From Clostridiales bacterium (GTDB taxonomy: Bacteria; Bacillota; Clostridia; Oscillospirales; Acutalibacteraceae), in NCBI GenBank assembly GCA_012516295.1, contig JAAYWU010000295.1, forward strand, positions 1 through 7,022: DNA of 7,022 nucleotides, given 5' to 3'. Shown here piece after piece: positions 1 to 5,316 of this stretch. The stretch's first letter is position 1. The number at the start of each line of letters is the position of its first letter. A program made the translations under genes and the position numbers. The notes beneath the pieces were generated by a model that made no database searches, had not been told where the DNA came from, and was given only the letters and a program-made list of their open reading frames with translations.

Positions 1-91
1 ATTATGGCTGGTGTAAGCACGCGGCACAAAGCACAGAAACCGCGGTTCGTATTCGTTTACAACACTTTTTTGATAAACCCCTATTCCAAAT
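1..91 (+). other. left edge, possible 3' tail of a plus-strand gene
   Basis: Plus frame 1 is open from the window edge and closes with TAA at 91-93, right at the base of a strong terminator hairpin. This would fit the last ~30 codons of a gene whose body lies outside the window. The peptide is not recognisable and frame 3 is also open here, so the reading is weak. A CGCGG/CCGCG inverted repeat (20-24 with 40-44) is the only other structure seen. It may simply be intergenic. Confidence 0.2.
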
Positions 92-123
92 AAAGAAGCC
101 GTCCGATACCGGACGGCTTCTTT
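92..123. terminator. intrinsic terminator, bidirectional
   Basis: A perfect 14-bp stem (92-105 with 110-123) closes a 4-base ATAC loop. The stem base is A-rich on the 5' side and T-rich on the 3' side, so it can act in both directions. It most likely ends whatever plus-strand gene lies left of the window and backs up the next hairpin. Confidence 0.8.
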
Positions 124-133
124 ATAAAAAAGT

Positions 134-182
134 ATCCCTGCCATCCAAACGCACTAGTCCAGAACGTTTGGATGGCAGGGAT
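134..182 (-). terminator. intrinsic terminator of the NrdD-like gene
   Basis: A perfect 18-bp stem (134-151 with 165-182) with a 13-base loop begins four bases past the stop codon of the minus-strand gene that ends at 186. On the minus strand it is followed by a run of six T (125-130 in plus coordinates). On the plus strand it is followed by T183-187, so it is also bidirectional. Confidence 0.88.
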
Positions 183-185
183 TTT

Positions 186-470
186 TTAATGGCAGCAATC
201 GCAGGACATTCCGTGCGTTACACGGTCATTCAGCTCCGCCAGCTTTGCATTATTCCAGCGGTCCGTTGTCCCGACAAGATAGCCGGTAATGCGGCGAATG
301 CGCTCAAACGGAACCGGCGTCAGTTCATAGGTAAGATTCACATAGTCGCCGTCCACTTCAATCTGTAAAGTTTTCAGCGTCCGCCCGGGATTTTTGTCCT
401 CAAGGTACTGGACATAACGATCGATCTCCTTTTGTTCCAACTCTCCGCCTGTAACAACGATATCAGTCAT
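186..470 (-). CDS. small stand-alone NrdD C-terminal (glycyl-radical-like) protein
   Basis: A 94-residue protein resembling only the C-terminal end of class III anaerobic ribonucleoside-triphosphate reductase (NrdD). Residues 59-86 contain RRITGYLVGT, then DRWNNAK and DRVTH. In NrdD the glycyl radical sits in an R-x-x-G-Y-L motif followed by a lysine-rich RV-H segment; here the candidate glycine is Gly63, 31 residues from the end. The tail SCDCCH is cysteine/histidine-rich and could bind metal. The 700-residue catalytic barrel is absent, so it cannot be a reductase on its own. Residues 10-50 look like a small alpha/beta unit. Start: ATG at 470 has AGGAG (479-483) eight bases upstream; the in-frame GTG at 479 overlaps that site and is rejected. 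Short proteins of this kind are usually annotated as anaerobic ribonucleoside-triphosphate reductase. A role as a spare glycyl-radical part, as GrcA/YfiD is for pyruvate formate-lyase, is my inference. Confidence 0.8.
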   Translation of the reverse strand: MTDIVVTGGELEQKEIDRYVQYLEDKNPGRTLKTLQIEVDGDYVNLTYELTPVPFERIRRITGYLVGTTDRWNNAKLAELNDRVTHGMSCDCCH

Positions 471-502
471 TGCCAACACTCCTTTGCTGTTCTGTATATT
501 TA

Positions 503-531
503 AAAATACTCCATATTGTGGTAATTGTCAA
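503..531 (-). promoter_or_regulatory. sigma-A promoter of the NrdD-like gene
   Basis: On the minus strand a perfect -35 TTGACA (531-526) is followed after 17 bases by -10 TATTTT (508-503). This places the transcript start near 496 and gives a leader of about 26 bases ending in the AGGAG site. The -35 lies between two NrdR-box-like palindromes and the -10 overlaps the nearer one, an arrangement typical of repression. Confidence 0.7.
506..521 (-). promoter_or_regulatory. proximal NrdR-box-like operator
   Basis: Minus-strand 16-mer CCACAATATGGAGTAT agrees with the published NrdR box consensus (acaCwAtATaTwGtgt) at 12 of 16 positions by eye. It overlaps the -10 element. It shares CACAATAT with the distal box, is in the same register, and is centred exactly 32 bp from it. 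Confidence 0.55.
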
Positions 532-537
532 TACTAT

Positions 538-553
538 GCACATAATATTGTGC
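538..553 (-). promoter_or_regulatory. distal NrdR-box-like operator
   Basis: Minus-strand 16-mer GCACAATATTATGTGC has perfect GCACA/TGTGC half-sites and agrees with the NrdR box consensus at about 12 of 16 positions. It sits just upstream of the -35 element. A 16-bp linker (522-537) separates it from the proximal box, giving the paired, three-helical-turn spacing known for NrdR targets. Confidence 0.6.
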
Positions 554-703
554 TATCGTTTCGTAAAATCCCATCTTGATTTCAATGAGAAAACAAGGGA
601 AGTTCCCATTGGGCCATGGGACACAACCGCCGATTGGTTTGTAAATTTTATTCTTTGCCGCCATAAAGTGCATAATCAGAAAATTCCGGCAGATACTTTT
701 TAT
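554..703 (+). other. upstream region of the 51-residue gene, with short palindromes
   Basis: No protein gene was recognised in this divergent intergenic region. It holds GGGAAGTTCCC (597-607) and an overlapping TCCCAT/ATGGGA stem (604-609 with 616-621). These could be an operator or a leader hairpin. A possible promoter is CATAAT at 671-676, but its -35 (around 647-653) is poor. The true promoter of the downstream gene is therefore uncertain. Confidence 0.3.
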
Positions 704-716
704 GGAGGTGAGATGC

Positions 717-872
717 ATGTCAAACAAAAATCCGTTTACAAACCCGGAGATGCAGCAATATTTTGCTTCGCTGCCTGCCTTCGTACAGGAAACGATTGAA
801 CAAAGCGGAGTCCAATTTGATTCTCTTGAACAGCTTCGTACATTTGTAGACAGCCTGAACAGTAATAATTGA
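717..872 (+). CDS. uncharacterised 51-residue protein
   Basis: This small gene has strong expression signals: GGAGG at 704-708 sits eight bases before ATG 717, and an intrinsic terminator starts about ten bases after the TGA. The product is soluble and acidic, with no signal peptide or membrane segment. It reads NPFTNPEMQQYF, then SLPAFVQETI, then QSGVQFDSLEQLRTFV, probably two or three short helices. The LPxFVQETIxQSGVxFxSLEQL pattern resembles many short hypothetical proteins I associate with Clostridia, but I know no assigned function. It is transcribed away from the NrdD-like gene and the two share an intergenic control region, so co-regulation is possible but not shown. The codons look natural and the ribosome-binding site is near-ideal, so I regard it as a real gene. 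Confidence 0.78.
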   Translation: MSNKNPFTNPEMQQYFASLPAFVQETIEQSGVQFDSLEQLRTFVDSLNSNN

Positions 873-878
873 TCTCTA

Positions 879-907
879 AAAGCGAGACTGTGTGGTCTCG
901 TTTTTTT
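879..907 (+). terminator. intrinsic terminator of the 51-residue gene
   Basis: The stem CGAGAC (883-888) pairs with GTCTCG (895-900) around a six-base loop. It is extended by A:T pairs at its base and followed by T901-907. It lies directly downstream of the TGA at 870-872. Confidence 0.87.
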
Positions 908-1017
908 GTTTGAAGCGGCGCCATTTCCCCAAGTCGATTGCTCGTTCGGCGATTGAAAACGTAATCATGGCGGATTTTTTCGACAGCAAGTCAAAAATAG
1001 TCCACAGCGTGCCGTTA
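908..1017. other. non-coding stretch, no feature recognised
   Basis: There is no convincing gene here. A GTCGA/TCGAC inverted repeat flanks roughly 933-984, and CGATTG occurs twice, but neither suggests a known element. The longer open frames that cross this stretch start without ribosome-binding sites and have unlikely, Arg/Cys-rich compositions. Confidence 0.3.
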
Positions 1018-1026
1018 TGCTATACT
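1018..1026 (+). promoter_or_regulatory. extended -10 promoter of a candidate small RNA
   Basis: TGCTATACT is a TGnTATAxT extended -10 element with five of six matches in the hexamer. The -35 region 17 bases upstream (around 998-1003) is poor, which extended -10 promoters tolerate. Transcription would start near 1033. No protein gene follows on this strand. Confidence 0.4.
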
Positions 1027-1032
1027 GGTCTT

Positions 1033-1180
1033 ATCACATACAAACCGGTCGTATTGCGTGCAGACAAAGCCTGCCGGAGAGGGAAAAGGGAATCACACCT
1101 TGCGGACAGGAGGTTTCTACTCCGGTTGTCAACATGGGTGTTTAGGCTCATCCGGAGAGATGCCGCGTAATTAGGGTTGC
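1033..1180 (+). ncRNA. candidate structured small RNA, class unknown
   Basis: Downstream of the extended -10 element, the ends of this segment can pair over distance: 1043-1046 AACC with 1175-1178 GGTT, 1053-1055 with 1169-1171, GCG 1056-1058 with CGC 1164-1166, and GCA 1060-1062 with TGC 1161-1163. Inside, AGCCT (1068-1072) pairs with AGGCT (1144-1148), and CCGGAG (1074-1079) with CTCCGG (1120-1125). The outcome is one long, interrupted rod of about 140 bases, in outline like 6S RNA. I could not match it to 6S, SRP RNA, RNase P, tmRNA or any riboswitch by conserved bases. No T-rich terminator ends it on this strand. It could instead be degraded phage DNA with chance pairing. Confidence 0.28.
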
Positions 1181-1191
1181 AAAACAAAAAA

Positions 1192-1219
1192 ATCCCCGCC
1201 AGCCTTGGCTGGCGGGGAT
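1192..1219 (-). terminator. intrinsic terminator after the prophage lysis genes
   Basis: A GC-rich stem (1192-1204 with 1207-1219) begins 14 bases beyond the holin stop. On the minus strand it is followed by an uninterrupted T7 (A1185-1191 on plus) and more T-rich sequence. On the plus strand there is no T-run, so it acts for the minus-strand genes. Confidence 0.88.
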
Positions 1220-1233
1220 CGCTCGTTATTCTA

Positions 1234-1659
1234 TTACGCTGCATTTGTTTTCGGCAACACAAACACCGCTGCTTCAACCGCGCCGTCAATGATCTTTTCC
1301 ATATCCGGCGTGATTTCCACATTGGCGGCGGTAAGATAATCCTTAACCAACTGGACTGCCGTCGCCTTGCGCTGGTCTGCGGAAATCTGGTTCGATTTGT
1401 TCATCTGCTCCGCCGCGTTTACACTCTTTTCGGCAAGCTCGACCACTTTATCAACAACCGCAACGCCGGGCAGCCCCGGAAGCGCGACCTGAACGCCGTC
1501 GAGGATAATATCAGCCGTTCTCAATCCAGCCTGTGCCGAAGCAATAATCTGTTCGGTCTGAACGCCCTTCTTCTCCAGCAGCGGGATAAGCACCGCCGAA
1601 GTAAGAGCCATTCCGCCGACAATTCCAATGATCAATATAAGGATTTCATAGTGATTCAT
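1234..1659 (-). CDS. phage holin, LL-H type
   Basis: A 141-residue small membrane protein of the LL-H phage holin family, which makes the pore that lets endolysin reach the cell wall. One hydrophobic segment spans about residues 5-28 (ILILIIGIVGGMALTSAVLI). It is followed by a long helical, charged cytoplasmic part: AEKSVNAAEQMNKS near residues 76-89, then an Ala-rich end (IIDGAVEAAVFVLPK). The pattern of an N-terminal anchor, AExSVxAAEQ and a C-terminal (E)AAV segment is characteristic of the family. ATG 1659 has AGAGGG (1665-1670) five bases upstream. It lies 20 bases after the endolysin remnant, the usual lysis-cassette arrangement, and ends at a strong terminator. The frame is intact, but with a broken endolysin upstream the cassette is probably not functional. 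Confidence 0.85.
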   Translation of the reverse strand: MNHYEILILIIGIVGGMALTSAVLIPLLEKKGVQTEQIIASAQAGLRTADIILDGVQVALPGLPGVAVVDKVVELAEKSVNAAEQMNKSNQISADQRKATAVQLVKDYLTAANVEITPDMEKIIDGAVEAAVFVLPKTNAA

Positions 1660-1679
1660 CGAATCCCTCTTTTCTTTCT

Positions 1680-2185
1680 TTATTTTATGTGGGCAACGAA
1701 TTGCTTTACATCATTTACGTAAATGCCGGTGGCCTTGCCCAAGCCGCCGAATCCGACGATGTAATAAAAGTAGTCGTTCCCGGATTGGTAACGCGGCAGG
1801 AGGGTTACGACACCGCCTGTGCCGGCGTTTACCTTCGGTGTGGATTCCGCGGTCACCTTGAACTGATAATGCCCGCCCGGAGCAAGTTTTACATCGGTTG
1901 TCGTATCGCATTTGAACGACGGGCCGGTGACATACTCCAGCCAAGGAGATTTGAACCAATATGTCCACGGGCGGTCTTTCACGCGGGTTTTGACTACGCC
2001 GTAATATGTACCTCTGGCTTCAATCGCCCAGCCGTTGCCGATATACACACCGAAATGCCCGTTCATATGTAAGCAAATACCGGGGATTTCCGGGAGGGTC
2101 GAATGGAGCCTTTTTCTTTCGCGTGATTGAACGCACCGTTCGCGGAAGTATCGTATTTGCTTTGGTATCCGCAATGCGTTCTGCA
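1680..2185 (-). pseudogene. phage endolysin remnant, truncated and frameshifted
   Basis: The C-terminal part of a clostridial phage cell-wall hydrolase. The downstream frame (about 2099-1683) reads TLPEIPGICLHMNGHFGVYIGNGWAIEARG and DRPWTYWFKSPWLEY: the His- and Glu-bearing half of an NlpC/P60-like (CHAP-type) peptidase. A C-terminal module with GHYQFKVTA, AGTGGVV and GNDYFYYIVGFGGLGKATGIYVN then follows, a common wall-binding tail in such phages. The upstream half, CGYQSKYDTSANGAFNHAKEKGSI, lies in another frame (about 2175-2101). One missing base near 2100-2104 separates the two, where GSI-S-TLPEIPG is expected. The N-terminal catalytic-Cys part is gone, replaced at about 2170-2190 by phage tail-like sequence. 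It is therefore a pseudogene by two lesions, unless the single-base loss is a sequencing error. Confidence 0.8.
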
Positions 2186-2793
2186 TAAATATAACCTGTT
2201 TTATTTTCAACATATATTACAGTATTTATAGATGATACTAATACGTACAGTGGCTCACGTGATGTGGTATTAATTTCATCGTAAGGTGATAACGTATAAG
2301 GATTAAAAGCACAAATACAATATTCATTATCATCAGTATATTTACACGTAGAAAATGCCATATTTTCGTTCTTGCATTGCAAAGAAGCACTTGTAATACC
2401 ACATGGATAAGAATATTTGCCACTACTACCAGCTTTAACTTTTCCGCTTATTTTAGATGTAAAAATATCACCAGTTCGTGTATATACATTCATCCATCCA
2501 TCGCTCTTCATACCTATTATAAAATCACCAGTAGGACTCCAACAAACTGCATATATCCAACCACTTCCGAATCTTGTTAATTGGGCAAAATTACCATCCG
2601 ATTGCTTTTTATATATTGATATACCGCCATTAGTTCCAATAGCTAAATAATTGCAGTCTGGTGAAAACTCAGCGTCATAAATGGAGTCAGTAGTAATTTG
2701 TGTTACACTATTAAACATATCTCCTGTACGTTTAATTAGGGCAACGCCGTACAATAGCAGATTTAAAGACGAGTTACCCGAGCCATTCCACAA
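2186..2793 (-). pseudogene. fragment of a phage WD40-like structural protein
   Basis: About 200 residues of beta-propeller-like repeats as found in phage tail or appendage proteins: LLYGVALIKRTGDMF, then IYDAEFSPDCNYLAIGTNGGISIYKK, then IYAVCWSPTGDFIIGMKSDGWMNVYTRTGD. Each unit combines an aromatic-xSPDGxYLA strand with an IYKRTGDxF strand. The only start in frame is TTG at 2793, just after a stop and with no ribosome-binding site; typical repeats are already under way there, so the N-terminus has been lost, probably at the adjacent insertion sequence. At the other end the frame runs into endolysin DNA in a non-native frame and stops at 2020. The segment is clearly more AT-rich than its neighbours, consistent with a different phage origin. 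The frame is open, but I see no reason to think the chimera is expressed. Confidence 0.68.
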
Positions 2794-2802
2794 ATCGGCG
2801 AA

Positions 2803-3837
2803 CTATTGTTGAAAACTTAACGTGCAGGCAACCCCAATCAGGCCGTCAAGCAACGCTTGTCAGCCAGATACAGATTTGCCAGCGCGAACATCATATTCAG
2901 TTTTGCAGTCTGCTTTCGCAGACCTCGGTATCGTGTTTTTCGGTACCGAAACAAACCTTTGACTACACCGAAAACGTGTTCTACTTTTGCACGGACCGAT
3001 GACTTTTCATGTTCCCGTCGCTTAATCTGCGCCTGGGAACGAATGGAGTTGTTCCTGCTTTGCGATGGCCGTTTATTGATTTTGTATCTGATTCTTTTTC
3101 CGCTTTTGTTACGGGTTATTGCATCTTCACGCTTTTCGGCTCCGATATACCCGCTGTCGACATGACCAACTTCCTCTTGGCCGTTCAGAAGCTGCGAAGT
3201 AACGGTAACATCGTGAACATTCGCTCCTGTAACAACTACCGTATGAACCAAACCGCTGTCTTTGTCAACGCCGATATGTGCTTTGTAGCCAAACCGCCAT
3301 TCATTACCCTTTTTAGTCTGATGGGCGTCCGGATCCCGTTTCTTTTCCCGGTTTTTCGTCGAACTCGGCGCATTGATAATTGTGGAATCCACAATCGTTC
3401 CCTTTTTCAATATCAGCCCTTTTGCCTGCAGCAACGTCAGAACCTGCCCAAAAAGCTTTTCCTGCAAGCCATTTTCGGTCAGTATATTACGAAAACGGCC
3501 GATCGTATCTCCATCCGGAACCTGGTGGGAGGACTCTACCCCGCAGAACCACGCGAACGCATGACTGTCGATTACTTCATCGGCTGTTTTCATATCGGAT
3601 ATGTCATAGAGGTTTTGAAGCACGTGAAGCCGCAGCATTAATTCCAGATTGAATGGCTTGTTCCCGCGCTCTCCTTTGTAATAGCACGGTTCGACTAAAG
3701 ACACCCATTCGCCCCACGGAATTATCTTGTCCATCTGCTCCAGAAATTCTTTTTTCCTCGTTTTTGCCTGCGCCAGCTCATCGCTTATTGCGCTCAGCGA
3801 TAGTTGTTTATCCATGGTTTAATTGTACCATTATTAG
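2803..3837 (-). mobile_element. IS5-family insertion sequence (ends approximate)
   Basis: The element is defined by its intact transposase and lies between phage debris and the glnA promoter. The ends are uncertain. The best inverted-repeat candidate is CTATTGTTGAAAAC… at 2803-2821 against the complement of 3817-3837, about 13 of 21 with gaps, which is weak. No convincing target-site duplication was found, so one end may have been lost or the true ends lie a few tens of bases away. A length of about 1.03 kb fits an IS5-group element. Confidence 0.6.
2838..3815 (-). CDS. IS5-family DDE transposase
   Basis: A complete 325-residue transposase that cuts and rejoins element ends in DNA. An N-terminal helical DNA-binding region (about 50-130) contains the IS5-type [16 protein letters not shown] and a [12 protein letters not shown] segment. 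The RNase H-like catalytic core follows: Asp143 in [12 protein letters not shown], Asp220 in [13 protein letters not shown], and Glu279 in the Y-R-K-like context [12 protein letters not shown]. The basic tail has [19 protein letters not shown]. Length and D/D/E spacing match the IS5 group. There is no frameshift or internal stop. ATG 3815 has no recognisable ribosome-binding site, common for IS genes kept at low expression. It faces away from glnA. Long open frames on the opposite strand (e.g. 3009-3641) are shadows of it. Confidence 0.95.
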   Translation of the reverse strand: MDKQLSLSAISDELAQAKTRKKEFLEQMDKIIPWGEWVSLVEPCYYKGERGNKPFNLELMLRLHVLQNLYDISDMKTADEVIDSHAFAWFCGVESSHQVPDGDTIGRFRNILTENGLQEKLFGQVLTLLQAKGLILKKGTIVDSTIINAPSSTKNREKKRDPDAHQTKKGNEWRFGYKAHIGVDKDSGLVHTVVVTGANVHDVTVTSQLLNGQEEVGHVDSGYIGAEKREDAITRNKSGKRIRYKINKRPSQSRNNSIRSQAQIKRREHEKSSVRAKVEHVFGVVKGLFRYRKTRYRGLRKQTAKLNMMFALANLYLADKRCLTA

Positions 3838-3850
3838 ACTCTCTTCGCTA

Positions 3851-3856
3851 TATAAT
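3851..3856 (+). promoter_or_regulatory. probable glnA promoter -10
   Basis: A perfect TATAAT places transcription start near 3863, about 88 bases before the glnA start. No good -35 exists at 16-18 bases; the hexamer there (around 3828-3833) is CCATTA. TTGTAC at 3823-3828 is too far (22 bases). The weak -35 region may derive from the neighbouring IS end, or the promoter may need an activator. Confidence 0.42.
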
Positions 3857-3886
3857 TCTGTGCGGTGTTTCCCTAATATCAATTAT

Positions 3887-3934
3887 GGAGACAAGGAGGT
3901 TTTTTGCAAAAGACCAGCCTTGTTATTTTTATAT
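3887..3934 (+). promoter_or_regulatory. glnA leader terminator/attenuator with ANTAR-type hexaloop
   Basis: Terminator form: ACAAGG (3891-3896) pairs with CCTTGT (3918-3923), continued by 3898-3904 with 3909-3915, then TATTTTTAT (3924-3932). This ends transcription just before the glnA ribosome-binding site (3937-3945). Competing form: GGAGAC (3887-3892) pairs with 3899-3904, with several G:U pairs, around hexaloop AAGGAG (3893-3898). That loop has A at position 1 and G at position 4, as known ANTAR targets require. The two forms share 3891-3904, so they exclude each other. The second upstream hexaloop hairpin of the usual pair was not found. Together with the ANTAR gene downstream, this points to antitermination of glnA. 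Confidence 0.55.
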
Positions 3935-3950
3935 ATGGGGAGGTGTTGAT

Positions 3951-5282
3951 TTGAGTAAATATACAAAAAATGATATTATCAGTATGATTGAAGAGAATAA
4001 CGTGAAATTTATTCGTCTTCAGTTTACGGATATATTCGGCACATTGAAAAATGTTGCGATCACTACCAGCCAGATCGAAAAGGCTTTGGATAATAAGTGC
4101 ATGTTCGACGGATCGTCCATCGAAGGCTTTGTGCGGATTGAAGAGTCGGATATGTATCTTAGGCCGGACCTGGATTCGTTTGTGATTTTGCCCTGGCACA
4201 CCCAGCACGGCAGGATTGCCCGCCTGATCTGCGATATTTATACCCCCGATGGGAACCCGTTTGAAGGGGACCCCCGCTATATACTGAAAAGGACGCTCAA
4301 AGAGGCGGCGGACATGGGATATGCGTTCAATGTCGGGCCGGAGTGCGAATTCTTTCTGTTTAACACCGATGAATTCGGTCATCCCACAACTGTCACCTAT
4401 GATACTGCGGGATATTTTGACCTTGGCCCCTCTGATTTGGGGGAAAGCGCGCGCCGGGACATCTGCCTGAATCTTGAAGAAATGGGGTTTGAAATAGAAG
4501 CTTCCCATCATGAAGTGGCGATTGCGCAGCATGAAATTGATTTTAAATACAGCGAGGCGCTTTCCGCCGCGGATAATATCCTCACCTTTAAGATGGTCGT
4601 AAAATCCTGTGCGGATTCCCATGGGCTTTGTGCCACCTTTATGCCCAAGCCGGTTTATGGCCGCTGCGGTTCCGGCATGCACACCAATATGTCGCTGTTT
4701 CAAAACGGGGAAAATGCTTTCTATGACCCGAAAAGTGAAACCGGGCTGAGCCATATCACCTTTAATTTTATCGCCGGAATTATGAAGCATATTAAGGGAA
4801 TATGCGCGCTTACCAATCCGCTTGTGAATTCCTATAAGCGGCTGGTTCCGGGCTACGAAGCCCCGTGCAATATTGCTTGGACGTTAAGCAACCGAAGCGC
4901 TTTGATCCGCGTTCCCGCCACAAGAGGGCTTGGAACCCGCGTGGAGCTTCGCAATCCGGACCCTGCCTGCAATCCGTACCTGGTGCTTGCCGTCCTTTTG
5001 GCTGCCGGGCTTGACGGCATAAAGAATGATTTGATGCCACCGGAAGCGGTTGCCGCCAACATTTATGATATTGACCTTCAGGGAAGAAAGGCTGCCGGAA
5101 TCGAAGCGCTGCCGGAGGATTTGAAAAAGGCGGTTGATGAGATGAAGGCAGCCCCGTTTATTCGTGAAGTGCTGGGGAATCATGTCTTCAGCAAATATGT
5201 TGAAGCAAAGGAAAAGGAATGGTACGAGTATTCCACTACGGTTTCACAATGGGAGCTTGACCGGTATTTGAACAAGTTCTAA
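3951..5282 (+). CDS. glnA: type I-alpha glutamine synthetase
   Basis: Glutamate-ammonia ligase, 443 residues, a cytosolic dodecamer making glutamine from glutamate, ammonia and ATP. N-terminal beta-grasp domain: residues 1-100, with [17 protein letters not shown] at 52-68. Catalytic domain: metal ligands in GPECEFF (Glu131, Glu133) and [16 protein letters not shown] (183-198), GSGMHTN (240-246), [11 protein letters not shown] and [10 protein letters not shown] in the substrate loops, and [15 protein letters not shown]. Arg62 lies where the feedback-control arginine of Bacillus GSI-alpha sits. There is no adenylylation-type insertion, as expected for GSI-alpha. Start: TTG 3951 is preceded by GGGGAGGTG (3937-3945) and gives the family N-terminus (SKYTKNDI); the frame stays open upstream to 3804 but that runs through the promoter and leader. 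NRSALIR has Ala where Pro is usual, a minor change. First gene of a four-gene cluster. Confidence 0.97.
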   Translation: MSKYTKNDIISMIEENNVKFIRLQFTDIFGTLKNVAITTSQIEKALDNKCMFDGSSIEGFVRIEESDMYLRPDLDSFVILPWHTQHGRIARLICDIYTPDGNPFEGDPRYILKRTLKEAADMGYAFNVGPECEFFLFNTDEFGHPTTVTYDTAGYFDLGPSDLGESARRDICLNLEEMGFEIEASHHEVAIAQHEIDFKYSEALSAADNILTFKMVVKSCADSHGLCATFMPKPVYGRCGSGMHTNMSLFQNGENAFYDPKSETGLSHITFNFIAGIMKHIKGICALTNPLVNSYKRLVPGYEAPCNIAWTLSNRSALIRVPATRGLGTRVELRNPDPACNPYLVLAVLLAAGLDGIKNDLMPPEAVAANIYDIDLQGRKAAGIEALPEDLKKAVDEMKAAPFIREVLGNHVFSKYVEAKEKEWYEYSTTVSQWELDRYLNKF

Positions 5283-5316
5283 CGGAAATGTACAGCATTC
5301 CGCGGAGTTGTATAAT

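Noticed and set aside
168..368. 66-residue plus-strand open frame
   Set aside because: It begins inside the terminator arm, has no ribosome-binding site and lies antisense to the well-supported NrdD-like gene.
1033..1180. Cobalamin riboswitch, SRP RNA, RNase P or tRNA in the non-coding gap
   Set aside because: Fragments such as GGGAA were suggestive, but the required conserved boxes are absent and no tRNA T-loop or acceptor pairing was found.
1020..1322. 100-residue minus-strand and 892-1170 plus-strand open frames
   Set aside because: Composition rich in Arg and Cys, no ribosome-binding sites, no recognisable motifs, and they run through a terminator or overlap the holin. Treated as chance frames.
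2020..2793. A purposeful tail-endolysin fusion enzyme
   Set aside because: The WD40-like frame enters endolysin DNA out of its native frame, so no joined functional protein would be made.
3009..3641. 210-residue plus-strand open frame opposite the transposase
   Set aside because: The transposase on the other strand has full catalytic motifs; this is its shadow.
3804..3950. Upstream in-frame extension of glnA by 49 residues
   Set aside because: It overlaps the transposase start, the TATAAT and the leader terminator. The family N-terminus and a strong ribosome-binding site support TTG 3951.
3863..3950. Glutamine riboswitch in the glnA leader
   Set aside because: I see no conserved bases of the known glnA/glutamine aptamers; the terminator plus ANTAR gene explains the leader better.
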